A DNA stretch of 64,000 bases from UBA2784 sp964494625 (GCA_964494625.1 CAZBRT010000002.1:919160-983159); one strand, 5' to 3'. Counted from the stretch's first letter, positions 49,567 through 58,981 are shown. Translations and numbers: made by a program. Notes: generated by a model from the letters alone, not told the origin.

Positions 49567-52353
49567 ATGGCAACCCCGGCCCCGGCTGACACCATTGCGC
49601 TGTTGCAATCAGCGCCAGCCTTGGTACTTGCGTTCTCGGCCGAGCCGCCCTTTGAAACGCTGGCGCTCTCGGGCGATTGCGCGTCAGTTCTGGGGAGACC
49701 AGCACAGGACTTCCTGGATGATCCCGGACTTTGGCTGCGCATGTCAAATCCATTGGATGCGGCCAGCGTGGCAAGCACCCTCCAGGCAGCGCCGCGCAAT
49801 GGAACTTTTGAGCGGCCCTATCGCTTCATCCATCCCGACGGCTCCGAGCGCTGGCTTCGCTATACGTTGCGCTTCATGGCTGCGAGCGACGGCCTGCCTG
49901 ACCGGTTTTGCGGTGTCGCCACCGATATCACGCCAACGGTTGCGGCGGGCCAGTTCGATGCAGCAGCGGGCCGACAGGAAGGTCTTACCAACCAGATTTC
50001 CGATCTCATCGTCGCGCATGTCTCCGATCTCATCACGCGGTCAGGCCCGGATGGTAGGTTGACCTATCTGTCGCCTGCCGTCACCAGAATGCTCGGCTAC
50101 GCGCCCGAGGAAGTCATCGGAGAGCAGGCGCGCATCCATCCTGACGACCAGGATAGGTTGGTCGTGCGCTCGGTCGAGGCGGCCATCGCGCGCCATCCGG
50201 TAACTGTGCGCTATCGCGTCATGCACAGGCAAGGCCATGCGGTCTGGGTCGAGGGCAAGATCGCGCCCGTGTTCGACGGCAGCAGCGGACAGTTTCTCGA
50301 GTTCGTGACCGTTTCGCGCGACATCTCGGAGCAGGTGGCGCAGGAAGGCGCGTTGCGTGCAGCCCACGAGGCGCTGCACAACGAGCAGCAAGAGCTCAAG
50401 ATCATCTATGACAGTTCGGCGGACCTTATCGCGCGCGTCGCGCCAGACGGACGCCTGCGCTCCATTTCACGCGCCTGCGTGGCGATCCTTGGCTACCAGC
50501 CCGGGGAACTGACCGGCATCGGGTATGAATACATCCATCCGGATGACCGTGACGCCTTGCGGAACATGTCGGCGGGTGGCGAGAGCGTGCGCTATCGCTA
50601 CCGGCACAAAGCCGGGCACCATGTCTGGCTGGAAATGCGCACCGCCATCGTGCGCGATGACGCTACCGGCAAACACGACGGCTGGGTTGCGGTCTCACGC
50701 GACATCTCAGAGCAGGTGGTGGCAGACGAGGCGCTGGCTGATGCCTATCGCGCGCTTGAATCGCGCGATGAGTCGCTCCGGATCATCACCGAGAATTCCG
50801 GCGACGTTTTCTGCCGCGTCGATCTCGACCGGAAGATCACGTATGCGTCGCCCTCAACCTTGCCGCTGATGGGCTACAGGCCCGAAGAATTCATCGGCCA
50901 AAGCCTTGAATATGTGCATGAGGATGACCGCGCCACCATCATGGGCGAAGTCGATCGCGTTGAGCGTGGTGAAAAGCCCTTGCCCGTGCGCTATCGCCTG
51001 CAGCACCGCCAAGGCCACTGGATCTGGCTGGAGCTTTTGTGCAACCCCATCCGCGACCGCACAACGGGTGCGGTACGCGAGTTTGCCATCGTGGTGCGCG
51101 ATGCCCGCGTGCAGCAGGAGGCCGAGACAAGGCTGCGCGAACAGCAGGCGCTGCTTTCCGAGCAGGCATGGAACCTCGACAAGGCGCGCGCGACCGCCGA
51201 AGCTGCCAATCGGGCCAAGTCCGAATTCCTTGCGACGATGAGCCATGAGCTGCGCACGCCGCTTACCGCCGTCATCGGCATGCTGGACCTGATCGATCCT
51301 TCAGCGCTCAGCCATGATGACGCCGACAGCGTCAAGACCGCCGCAACCGCGGCACAGGGACTTCTGACGCTGCTCAACGACATTCTTGATCTTACCAAGA
51401 TCGAGGCAGGCAAGCTGGACATCTCGCCCGTGCCACTCAGTGTGCAGGCCCTGATGGAGGAGGTGGCATCGCTGTTCGCAGGCGAGGCCGCGCGCAAGGA
51501 TGTGGCGCTGACCTGCAAGGCAGATGCGGCCGTGCCTGCCGCCATCGCCGCCGATCCCGTGCGTCTTCGCCAGGTGCTCTTCAATCTTGTCGGCAATGCC
51601 AACAAGTTCACGGAAAAGGGCCGTGTCTCCATCCACGCCATGATGACGAATGGCTGGGGGGCCCCGCGGCTTCGCATCGAGGTTGAAAACACCGGACGTG
51701 AATTGTCGGAAGAAGAGATCGGCCGCCTGTTCCGTCCCTTTGTGCAGCTCGACCAGCCTGCGGCGCGGCGCGCGGGCGGCACGGGACTTGGTCTTGTGAT
51801 CTGCCGCCGCCTGATCGAAGCGATGGGCGGCAGCATCGGCTGCCACTCCACCAAAGGTGTGGGCCCGACATTCTGGCTTGAAATTCCGGCCATCCGCGCC
51901 GAACTGCCGCTTTCTGCAGGCCCGACCCCGTCAGCGCCACTGGAAACACCGCCGCTCGACATCCTTGTGGCCGAGGACAATATCGTCAATCAGCGGCTCA
52001 TCACGGCTTTCCTGAAACGCGATGGCCATCGCGTGACAATTGTTCCCGATGGCGCCGAGGCTGTGGCGGTCGTGAAGCAGAACATCCACGACCTCGTGCT
52101 GATGGACATCCAGATGCCGGTGATGGACGGGATCGAGGCCGTCAAGGCGATCCGCAACCTGCCTGCGCCGCTCAACGCTACTCCCGTCATCGCATTGACG
52201 GCCAACGCCATCCGCGGTGACCGCGAGACGTATCTTGCCGCGGGCATGAATGATTACGTGACCAAGCCGATCAAGCTTGAATTGCTGCGCGCCGCCATTG
52301 CCGCGCACGCGCCCCGCAAATTGGCGTCACGCCCTGCGGAAGTGCTTGGATAG
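49567..52353 (+). CDS. Hybrid sensor histidine kinase with four PAS domains
   Basis: From ATG 49567 the protein is 928 aa with no membrane span. Four PAS modules follow one another: about 1-125, 130-270 (SGPDGRLTYLSPAVTRMLGY), 280-395 (VAPDGRLRSISRACVAILGY) and 405-520 (DLDRKITYASPSTLPLMGY). HisKA has FLATMSHELRTPLTAVIGM with His560, HATPase_c has NLVGNANKFTEKG and GGTGLGLVICRR, and the receiver has LVAEDNIVNQRLI and Asp847 in LVLMDIQMPVMDG. It would autophosphorylate and pass phosphate within itself; no partner Hpt or response regulator is adjacent. The first PAS is the most divergent. Confidence 0.93.
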   Translation: MATPAPADTIALLQSAPALVLAFSAEPPFETLALSGDCASVLGRPAQDFLDDPGLWLRMSNPLDAASVASTLQAAPRNGTFERPYRFIHPDGSERWLRYTLRFMAASDGLPDRFCGVATDITPTVAAGQFDAAAGRQEGLTNQISDLIVAHVSDLITRSGPDGRLTYLSPAVTRMLGYAPEEVIGEQARIHPDDQDRLVVRSVEAAIARHPVTVRYRVMHRQGHAVWVEGKIAPVFDGSSGQFLEFVTVSRDISEQVAQEGALRAAHEALHNEQQELKIIYDSSADLIARVAPDGRLRSISRACVAILGYQPGELTGIGYEYIHPDDRDALRNMSAGGESVRYRYRHKAGHHVWLEMRTAIVRDDATGKHDGWVAVSRDISEQVVADEALADAYRALESRDESLRIITENSGDVFCRVDLDRKITYASPSTLPLMGYRPEEFIGQSLEYVHEDDRATIMGEVDRVERGEKPLPVRYRLQHRQGHWIWLELLCNPIRDRTTGAVREFAIVVRDARVQQEAETRLREQQALLSEQAWNLDKARATAEAANRAKSEFLATMSHELRTPLTAVIGMLDLIDPSALSHDDADSVKTAATAAQGLLTLLNDILDLTKIEAGKLDISPVPLSVQALMEEVASLFAGEAARKDVALTCKADAAVPAAIAADPVRLRQVLFNLVGNANKFTEKGRVSIHAMMTNGWGAPRLRIEVENTGRELSEEEIGRLFRPFVQLDQPAARRAGGTGLGLVICRRLIEAMGGSIGCHSTKGVGPTFWLEIPAIRAELPLSAGPTPSAPLETPPLDILVAEDNIVNQRLITAFLKRDGHRVTIVPDGAEAVAVVKQNIHDLVLMDIQMPVMDGIEAVKAIRNLPAPLNATPVIALTANAIRGDRETYLAAGMNDYVTKPIKLELLRAAIAAHAPRKLASRPAEVLG

Positions 52354-53475
52354 CGCCAGCCCCTGACGCTGATAGTTGGAGCCGACACCCTGGCCGTAAA
52401 GCCGCTGCGGCGGTTCGGTCAGACGTTCAAACATCAGGCGGCCGACCGTCTGCCCGTGCTCCAGCACGAACGGCACTTCGTGGCTGCGCACTTCAAGCAC
52501 GCCACGTGCGCCGGCACCGCCTGCACCCGCAAAGCCGAAGCCGGGATCAAAGAAGCCTGCGTAATGCACACGGAACTCGCCCACCAGCGGATCAAACGGC
52601 ACCATCTCGGCGGCAAACTCCGGCGGAATCGCAACCGCCTCGCGCGAGGCAAGGATGTAGAACTCGCCGGGATCAAGGATGATGCTGCGCGACTTTTTGG
52701 TATAGACCGGATCCCAGTAATCGGCGGGGTCATAGGCACCGACGCGATCCATGTCGATCACACCGGCATGGCGCTTGGCACGGTAGCCGACAAGGCCGGT
52801 GAGCTGATCGCCTTCAAGGTCGATCGTGAAGCCGATGCCCTTGTCGATATCGGCCAGGCCGGACACGACACCCACTTCCTCCTGCAGGCGCTTCAGTGCC
52901 GCGTCGCTCATCGGCGGCGAGCCCCGGCGCAGGCGCAGCTGGTTGAGCCGCGAGCCCGTGCGGACCAGCACGGAAAATGTGCGCGGGCTGATCTCGGCCC
53001 AGAGGGGACCGCGATAGCGCTCGGGGATGGTATCGAAGGCGCGGGCATTGTCGGTGACAAGGCGCGTGAACACGTCAAGGCGGCCGGTCGAGCTTTTCGC
53101 GTTGGCGGCGCCTGATACACGCCACGGCAAGGCGACCTGTTCCATCAACGGCACAAGATAGACGCATCCCGTCTCGAGAACGGCGCCGCGTGTGAGGTCA
53201 ATCTCGTGCATCATCACGGCATCAAGTTTGTCGCGCACGGTTGCGCCTTCGCCGGGCAGGAAGCTGGCACGGATGCGATAGGCAACCGTGCCCAGGCGCA
53301 GGTCAATCGAGGCAGGCTGGATCTGCTCGTCCTTGATGTCGGCCGACGCCATGATCTCGTGGCTCGCGATCATCGCGCGCAGGGACTGGCTCGGCAAAAG
53401 ACCGGTCGAATGGCGCGGGGCCGCCTTGCTGTCTGCGGCCGGGCCATCGCCGAAAAGGCTGGAATCCGTTGTCAT
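52327..53475 (-). CDS. dcd: dCTP deaminase (long alphaproteobacterial form)
   Basis: The protein is 382 aa from ATG 53475, about double the length of E. coli Dcd, as in many alphaproteobacteria. Two dUTPase-like halves are visible: the first with QIQPASIDLRLGTVAYRIRA and SGAANAKSSTGRLDVFTRLV, the second with LEGDQLTGLVGYRAK and ILDPGEFYILASREAVAIP. It deaminates dCTP to dUTP, feeding thymidylate synthesis. Its 3' end overlaps the kinase gene by 27 nt. A longer frame to 53745 crosses the SAM-II region on the other strand and is not coding. Confidence 0.9.
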   Translation of the reverse strand: MTTDSSLFGDGPAADSKAAPRHSTGLLPSQSLRAMIASHEIMASADIKDEQIQPASIDLRLGTVAYRIRASFLPGEGATVRDKLDAVMMHEIDLTRGAVLETGCVYLVPLMEQVALPWRVSGAANAKSSTGRLDVFTRLVTDNARAFDTIPERYRGPLWAEISPRTFSVLVRTGSRLNQLRLRRGSPPMSDAALKRLQEEVGVVSGLADIDKGIGFTIDLEGDQLTGLVGYRAKRHAGVIDMDRVGAYDPADYWDPVYTKKSRSIILDPGEFYILASREAVAIPPEFAAEMVPFDPLVGEFRVHYAGFFDPGFGFAGAGGAGARGVLEVRSHEVPFVLEHGQTVGRLMFERLTEPPQRLYGQGVGSNYQRQGLALSKHFRRA

Positions 53476-53601
53476 TTGAGCCTTATAGGCAAGGCAGGCG
53501 GGCACGCCTAGGGGGCGGACAAGCGGGCTGCCATGTTCCCGGCCAAAGAGCTGTGGATAATCGCCCTTGACGGAGCCGGGCGCTGCCCGTTTCATGGTCC
53601 C

Positions 53602-53660
53602 CTTCGTGGTGATTTGAGCCGGTCGGCTTGCGGGCCACGTAAAAGAAACCGCTAAAAGGA
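53602..53660 (+). promoter_or_regulatory. SAM-II riboswitch aptamer
   Basis: The metZ leader shows the SAM-II consensus: P1 arms CGTGG (53605-53609) and CCACG (53635-53639), the conserved TGATTTG immediately after the 5' arm (53610-53616), the CCGG/GGCTTGC middle, and the conserved GCTAAA box (53651-53656) that forms the pseudoknot. SAM-II aptamers bind S-adenosylmethionine and repress methionine synthesis genes; metZ (53758) is a known target. A terminator-like hairpin follows 38 nt later. Confidence 0.93.
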
Positions 53661-53698
53661 CCGGGCGCGACCTCTGCCATCGGCGGGGGCCTGCATCA

Positions 53699-53724
53699 CC
53701 CCGGTCCCGGCGACCGGGGTTTTT
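53699..53724 (+). terminator. Riboswitch-controlled terminator ahead of metZ
   Basis: Stem CCCCGGTC/GACCGGGG (53699-53706, 53712-53719) followed by TTTTT, between the SAM-II aptamer and metZ (start 53758). With SAM bound, transcription would end here. This is an expression platform of the transcription-termination type, inferred from position. Confidence 0.85.
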
Positions 53725-53757
53725 CTTTGCCCGGATGGGGCGCATGCGGAGCAGGCC

Positions 53758-54951
53758 ATGGACGAGAAGCAGGATTTTTCAAAGCTGAGACCCAAGACGC
53801 GCGCCGTGCGCGGGGGCACCAAGCGTTCGGGCTTTGAGGAAACCAGCGAGGCCATGTTCCTGACCTCGGGCTTTGCCTATCCATCCGCCGAATCCGCCGA
53901 GCGCCGCTTCAAGAACGAGGAGACGGGCTATGTCTATTCGCGCTTCGGCAATCCCACGGTCGAGATGTTCGAGGAACGCCTTGCCCTGATCGAGGGGGCA
54001 GAACGCTGCCGCGCAACCGCGTCGGGCCTTGCCGCCGTGACGGCAACGATGCTGGCGCTGACGCGTGCCGGGGATCATGTGGTTGCCGCGCGCGCGCTCT
54101 TCGGCGGCTGCCGCTACATCATCGAAGATTTGATGCCGCGCTTTGGCGTGACCTGCACGCTGATCGACGGGCGCGACCTTGGGGCGTGGGAACGCGCGAC
54201 GACACCGGCGACCAAGGTGTTCTTTGTCGAGTCGCCGTCCAACCCGACGCTGGAACTGGTTGATCTTGCCGCCGTTGCGCAGATTGCCAAGGCGGTCGGG
54301 GCAACGCTTGTCGTGGACAATGTCTTTGCGACGCCCGTGCTGCAATCACCGCTCGCGCTGGGTGCAGGTATTGTCATCTACTCGGCGACCAAGCATATCG
54401 ACGGTCAGGGACGGTGCCTTGGAGGCGCGATCCTTTCCAATGATATTGAGTGGATCGAGAAAACGCTCTGGCCGCTTTTGCGCAACACCGGGCCATCGCT
54501 TTCGCCGTTCAATGCATGGGTCCTCTTGAAGAGCCTTGAGACGCTTGAATTGCGCGTCAATGCGGCAACGGCACATGCCGCGCATGTGGCCAAGGGCCTT
54601 GCCGCTCTCAAGGGCATCGCGCGGGTCATCTATCCCTTTGCCGATGATTTTCCGCAGAAGGCGCTGGCGCGCCGCCAGATGAAAGGCGGCGGCACCATCG
54701 TTACCTTCGAGGTTGCGGGCGGCAAGGCAGCTGCATTCAGGCTCGCCAACGCGCTCAGGATCATCGACATTTCCAACAATCTGGGGGACGCCAAGAGCCT
54801 CATCACCCATCCTGTGACGACCACGCATCAGCGCCTGACACCCGCGGCCCGCGCCGAGCTTGGCATCACCGATGGCATGCTGCGGTTGTCGGTAGGGCTT
54901 GAGGATCCAGAGGATTTGCTTGACGATCTGCGGCGCGGGCTTTCCGCGTAA
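53758..54951 (+). CDS. metZ: O-succinylhomoserine sulfhydrylase
   Basis: This 397 aa PLP enzyme belongs to the Cys/Met metabolism family. It has VYSRFGNPTVEMFEERLALI, the glycine/arginine region ATASGLAAVTATMLAL, and the cofactor lysine Lys212 in YSATKHIDGQGR. The AFLRLANALRIIDISNNLGD-like C-terminal segment and EDLLDDLRRGL match the family. It makes homocysteine from O-succinylhomoserine and sulfide. The SAM-II riboswitch upstream supports a methionine-pathway role. Confidence 0.93.
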   Translation: MDEKQDFSKLRPKTRAVRGGTKRSGFEETSEAMFLTSGFAYPSAESAERRFKNEETGYVYSRFGNPTVEMFEERLALIEGAERCRATASGLAAVTATMLALTRAGDHVVAARALFGGCRYIIEDLMPRFGVTCTLIDGRDLGAWERATTPATKVFFVESPSNPTLELVDLAAVAQIAKAVGATLVVDNVFATPVLQSPLALGAGIVIYSATKHIDGQGRCLGGAILSNDIEWIEKTLWPLLRNTGPSLSPFNAWVLLKSLETLELRVNAATAHAAHVAKGLAALKGIARVIYPFADDFPQKALARRQMKGGGTIVTFEVAGGKAAAFRLANALRIIDISNNLGDAKSLITHPVTTTHQRLTPAARAELGITDGMLRLSVGLEDPEDLLDDLRRGLSA

Positions 54952-54961
54952 ACCTTAAGGC

Positions 54962-54992
54962 AAGGCCGGGGCTTCTGCTCCGGGGGCCTTGC
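54962..54992 (+). terminator. Hairpin after metZ
   Basis: The sequences AAGGCCGGGG and CCGGGGGCCTT near 54962-54992 can pair through AAGGCC/GGCCTT and neighbouring G/C bases. It lies 10 nt past the metZ stop and ahead of apaG. No clear T-run follows, so the terminator call is tentative. Confidence 0.45.
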
Positions 54993-55007
54993 GCCTATGA
55001 GTTGGTC

Positions 55008-55430
55008 ATGACGACAGCGACGCTGGGCAAGGATATCGTATTCGAGTGCGTCACGCATGGCGTGTGCGTGCGTGTGGCACCGCATTACCGGGCCGAGCAA
55101 TCCAACCCCGCCGAACAATATTTCTTCTGGAGCTATCGCGTCGAGATCGAGAACCGGGGGACCATTCCGGTGCAATTGCGGTCGCGCCACTGGCAGATCA
55201 CCGACGGCCAGGGCCGCATCCAGGACGTGCGCGGCGCTGGCGTGGTGGGCGAGCAGCCGCTTTTGATGCCCGGCCAGCGCTTCGAATACACGTCAGGCGC
55301 GCCGCTGCCGACGCCGACGGGCTTCATGACCGGCACCTATCAAATGCAGACGCCGTCGGGTGAACGCTTTGACGTCGCCATTCCGGTCTTCCCGCTGGAC
55401 CAGCCGGAGATTCCGCGCCGCCTGCATTGA
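55008..55430 (+). CDS. apaG: Co2+/Mg2+ efflux protein ApaG
   Basis: The protein is 140 aa from ATG 55008 and has the single DUF525/ApaG domain of the family. The segments YFFWSYRVEIENRGTIPVQL, SRHWQITDGQGRIQDVRGAG and VVGEQPLLMPGQRFEYTSGA, ending in TPTGFMTGTYQM, are diagnostic. ApaG is associated with cobalt resistance and apaH loci in E. coli, but the biochemical function is not clear. It stands alone downstream of metZ. Confidence 0.95.
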   Translation: MTTATLGKDIVFECVTHGVCVRVAPHYRAEQSNPAEQYFFWSYRVEIENRGTIPVQLRSRHWQITDGQGRIQDVRGAGVVGEQPLLMPGQRFEYTSGAPLPTPTGFMTGTYQMQTPSGERFDVAIPVFPLDQPEIPRRLH

Positions 55431-55452
55431 GCGGGGCCCGTCTTCACCTTGC

Positions 55453-55587
55453 GCCTCCCCTTTGAGAAAAGGGGAGGCGGGACTTGAGCAAGCGCATGCG
55501 AAGCTCAAGCCCGGTGGGGTTGGGAGAAGCTGTATTGAGCTCGTCAATGGTGCCCCCACCCGCTTCGCTCACCCCCAAAAACGGGGG
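55453..55587. repeat. Dispersed intergenic hairpins (copy 2 and companions)
   Basis: GCCTCCCCTTT/AAAGGGGAGGC at 55453-55478 has the same arms as the element at 2061-2086, with loop GAGA. Next come a CTTGAGC/GCTCAAG stem (55483-55509), GGTGGGG pairing with CCCCACC (55513-55560) and a CCCCC/GGGGG stem (55572-55587). The array resembles the palindrome cluster at 21.8 kb in style. No gene is seen in 55431-55695. Confidence 0.6.
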
Positions 55588-55695
55588 AGGCGAAAGACAA
55601 AATTGCTCCGAAATGTGTGACCCCGAGAGTGAGAGCGCGCGGGGAGGGCAAGCAAACATTTGGCCCGGCGCACGCAAGAGCCTAAACTCCCGCCC

Positions 55696-58515
55696 ATGAC
55701 CTCACCGCCGATTCCGTTTGCGGCACAAAGAATGCCGGCGCTTGCGCTTGCGCCCGGTGGTGCCGTGCGCGTGGATGGCGATGGCGTGCTGGCGACCCTG
55801 TCGCGCGAGGCCGCGCAGAAAGCGCTGCAGCAGGAGAGCCATCTTCTCTGCCATGCGGCCTTCGTGCTGCGGCGGCTGGGGGCGGAGCGTTCGCGTTCCC
55901 TCCACCTCGACCTTGCCGAGCTTGCCGCTTTTGTCCTGCCGGCACGGATATTCATTCCCACCGCCATCGGCATGGCGCGGCTCTTGGGGCTTTCGCCGCC
56001 CGCCACGCGGGAAGATGAACCGGCCTTCCTGATGATGGCCGCACAGCACCTTTTGCAACGGCTTGACCCCAAGGCCGATGACGCGCCACGCGCGGCAAGG
56101 ATTGCTGCTGCCATGGGGCGCGCGGGATGGCGCTTTGCCCCTTTCGTGCTGGCGCGCCTGGCCCATCCTGCACCACAGCCGGGCGGCTTTGACGTGTGGG
56201 AAAAACTGCCGGAGATCGAGGAGCATCCGCCGCGCGGCCATCCCGCCACGGTCAGCGTCAGCATCGAGGAGACACGTCGGCACTTGTTTGCGGCTTTGGG
56301 CGAAGGACGCGAACAGCGCCCGCAGCAGGCTGACTATGCCGGAACCGTATCGCGCATCTTTGCGCCGCCGGTTTCCGAGGGCGATCCCCATGTCATCATC
56401 GCCGAAGCGGGCACCGGCATCGGCAAGACTTTGGGCTATGCCGCGCCTGCCACGCTCTATGCCGAGAAGAGCGATGCGACCGTCACCATCTCGACCTATA
56501 CGCGCAATCTGCAGCGGCAGATCGACCAGGAAATGTCGCGCATCTGGCCCGACCCGGCGGAGAAGCGCGAGAAGGTCGTCATCCGCAAGGGCCGCGAAAA
56601 TTATCTCTGCCTGCTCAATTACCAGGAGGCACAGTCACGCATCGCGCTTGCGCCGGGCGCCGACAGTGTGATGCTGGGGCTGGTCGCGCGCTGGATCACA
56701 TCGACGCGCGACGGCGACCTTCTGGGCGGCGATTTTCCGTCGTTCCTTCTGGCGCAAAGCCCCTTCATCCGCGCGCTGACCGACCGGCGGGGCGAGTGCA
56801 TCTATTCCGCCTGCCAGCATTATCGCCGCTGCTTTGTCGAGACGAGCGCCGACCGCGCCACGCGCGCGCGCATCGTGATCGCCAACCACGCGCTGGTGAT
56901 GGTGCGCGCAGCCCTTGCTTCCCAGTCGCTGGATGACGCCGAGGTGAAAACCGGCGAAGCAGGCGCCCCACCGGGCATGGGTCATTTCATCTTTGATGAA
57001 GGCCACCATCTTTTCGATGCCGCCGACAGCGCCTTTGCGCTGCATCTGACCGGGCTTGAAGGTGCCGAGCTGCGCCGCTGGATCCGCGGACGCGAAGGCG
57101 ATGGTGCAAGCCGCATGCGCGGGCTTTCCGAACGTGCGGACGACCTTGTGCGCGACGACGAGGACCTCAAGAAGAAACTTGAATCCGCGATCGAGGCAGC
57201 CGCCATCCTGCCCGGTCCCGGCTGGGGACAACGCGTGACAGGCGGCGCGCCACGCGGGCCGTTTGAGCGCTTCCTTCTTTCCCTGCGCGCCCAAGTCTTC
57301 CTGCGCAGCCCTGACAGCGACAGCGATTACGACATCGAATGCGAGCCGCACCCCCTCGCGGAAGGTGTCGGTGACGCGGCCCTTGCGCTCGCCAAAGCCT
57401 TGCGCGCGCTTCAATCTCCGCTGCTTGCGCTGGAAGCAGGTCTCAAGGGCAAGCTTGACGCCGAGGCCGAAGAACTTGAGACGCACGAGAAGGCGCGGCT
57501 TACCGCCGTCGCCCGCGGCATCGCGCGACGTTCGCGCATCATCCTGCCCGGCTGGATCGCCATGCTTGATCGCCTTGGAAAAGGCGATGGTACGCCGGAC
57601 GACGTCTTTGTGGACTGGTTTGGCGTGTCGCGCAGCGATGGCCGCGAGACCGACATGGGCTATTTCCGGCACTATCTTGACCCGACCAAACCCTTTGCGG
57701 CGGAAGTCCTGACACGCGCGCAAGGGGCGCTGATCACGTCGGCCACTTTGCGCGACCGGCTGCCGGAGGCCGAGATTGCGGATGCATCTGCCGAGCTTGA
57801 CTGGCGGGCGGCCGAAATCCGCACCGGCGCCGTCCATCTGCCGGTTGCCGCCGAGCGGCACGGCTTTGCCTCGCCCTTCAATTATCCCGCCACAACACGC
57901 GTCATCGTCATCAATGACGTGCCGCAGAACAATCCGGATGCGCGCGCAGCGGCCTATGCCGCCCTCATCCGCGCGTCGGGCGGCGGGGCGCTTGGTCTAT
58001 TTACCGCGATCCGCACCTTGCGTGCCGTCCACAAGCGGCTTCTGCCGTTGCTGGAGGCCGATGACCTTACGCTTTTTGCCCAGCATGCAGATGCGATCGA
58101 CACCGGCACGCTGGTTGATCTCTTCCGCGCCGACGAAGACAGCTCGCTTCTGGGCACCGATGCGCTGCGCGATGGGGTGGATGTGCCGGGACGCTCCCTG
58201 CGCATGGTCCTGTTTGACCGCGTGCCATGGCCGCGGCCCGACATCTGCCACAAGGCACGGCGCAAGGCCTTTGGCGGACGCGGCTATGACGAAATGATGA
58301 CGCGCCTGCGCCTCAGGCAGGCCTATGGCCGGCTGATCCGGGCCGAGGGTGATCGCGGTGTCTTCTGTGTGCTTGAAGCGCGCACGCCAACACGGCTTTT
58401 GAGCGGATTGCCCGATGGCGTGATCCCGGCGCGCGTCGGCCTTGCCGAAGCCGTGCGCCTCATTCGCGGCTTTCTCGCCAACCCGGCCATTGAAGCAGAA
58501 GCGCTTGCGACCTAA
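55696..58515 (+). CDS. DinG/XPD-like Fe-S superfamily 2 DNA helicase
   Basis: From ATG 55696 the protein is 939 aa. Walker A is EAGTGIGKTLGYAAPA; the DEAH-type box is FDEGHHLFD. Four cysteines fit an XPD/DinG 4Fe-4S cluster: ENYLCLLN, then RGECIYSACQHYRRCF with C-x4-C-x5-C. The C-terminal motor has GALGLFTAIRTLRAVHKRLL and RLRLRQAYGRLIRAEGDRGV. Such helicases unwind 5'-tailed DNA or R-loops. The N-terminal 200 residues are not shared with E. coli DinG as I remember it and may be a separate domain. TerB-like and desaturase genes follow. Confidence 0.9.
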   Translation: MTSPPIPFAAQRMPALALAPGGAVRVDGDGVLATLSREAAQKALQQESHLLCHAAFVLRRLGAERSRSLHLDLAELAAFVLPARIFIPTAIGMARLLGLSPPATREDEPAFLMMAAQHLLQRLDPKADDAPRAARIAAAMGRAGWRFAPFVLARLAHPAPQPGGFDVWEKLPEIEEHPPRGHPATVSVSIEETRRHLFAALGEGREQRPQQADYAGTVSRIFAPPVSEGDPHVIIAEAGTGIGKTLGYAAPATLYAEKSDATVTISTYTRNLQRQIDQEMSRIWPDPAEKREKVVIRKGRENYLCLLNYQEAQSRIALAPGADSVMLGLVARWITSTRDGDLLGGDFPSFLLAQSPFIRALTDRRGECIYSACQHYRRCFVETSADRATRARIVIANHALVMVRAALASQSLDDAEVKTGEAGAPPGMGHFIFDEGHHLFDAADSAFALHLTGLEGAELRRWIRGREGDGASRMRGLSERADDLVRDDEDLKKKLESAIEAAAILPGPGWGQRVTGGAPRGPFERFLLSLRAQVFLRSPDSDSDYDIECEPHPLAEGVGDAALALAKALRALQSPLLALEAGLKGKLDAEAEELETHEKARLTAVARGIARRSRIILPGWIAMLDRLGKGDGTPDDVFVDWFGVSRSDGRETDMGYFRHYLDPTKPFAAEVLTRAQGALITSATLRDRLPEAEIADASAELDWRAAEIRTGAVHLPVAAERHGFASPFNYPATTRVIVINDVPQNNPDARAAAYAALIRASGGGALGLFTAIRTLRAVHKRLLPLLEADDLTLFAQHADAIDTGTLVDLFRADEDSSLLGTDALRDGVDVPGRSLRMVLFDRVPWPRPDICHKARRKAFGGRGYDEMMTRLRLRQAYGRLIRAEGDRGVFCVLEARTPTRLLSGLPDGVIPARVGLAEAVRLIRGFLANPAIEAEALAT

Positions 58516-58542
58516 GTTCCAGCAAGACCCCCGACCGGATGG

Positions 58543-58977
58543 ATGTTCATGGCCGATGCTTCCCAGCGTTCCGTATTGTCGGCGCATCATGCGCTGATCT
58601 GGCTCTTTGTGCTGACATCGGCATCCGACGGCGAGATGAGCGATGCGGAGCTGCACGAGATCGGGGAACTGGCCAAGACACTTCCCGTCTTTGCCGGGTT
58701 TGATGTGACGGGACTTCCTGCCATCGCGCGCGAGTGCGCGGCGATCCTGGGTGAACCCACCGGCTTTACCGATGTGATCAGCATGGTGCGTGATGCGCTG
58801 CCGCGGCATTTGTGCGAAACAGCCTATGCGCTGGCACTCGACATCGCCTATGCCGACCGGCCCTTGACGGCCGAGGAATTGCGCGTGATGGAGCGGATCC
58901 GCGAGACGCTGGAGATCGACCGGCTGATCGCCGCCGCCATCGAGCGCACGCAAGCTGCACGCTACCGTCTGGCGTGA
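58543..58977 (+). CDS. TerB-like tellurite-resistance-domain protein
   Basis: The 144 aa protein (ATG 58543 or 58549) is all helical. WLFVLTSASDGEMSDAELHE and LALDIAYADRPLTAEELRVM show the acidic TerB pattern (DGEMxxxE and ADxxLTxxE) of metal-binding helices. TerB-domain proteins occur in stress and phage-defence contexts, but no other ter gene is near. The downstream desaturase gene starts 4 nt later. Confidence 0.78.
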   Translation: MFMADASQRSVLSAHHALIWLFVLTSASDGEMSDAELHEIGELAKTLPVFAGFDVTGLPAIARECAAILGEPTGFTDVISMVRDALPRHLCETAYALALDIAYADRPLTAEELRVMERIRETLEIDRLIAAAIERTQAARYRLA

Positions 58978-58981
58978 TGCG

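Noticed and set aside
53476..53745. N-terminal extension of dcd
   Set aside because: The extension is antisense to the SAM-II riboswitch and terminator and lacks Dcd-like sequence.
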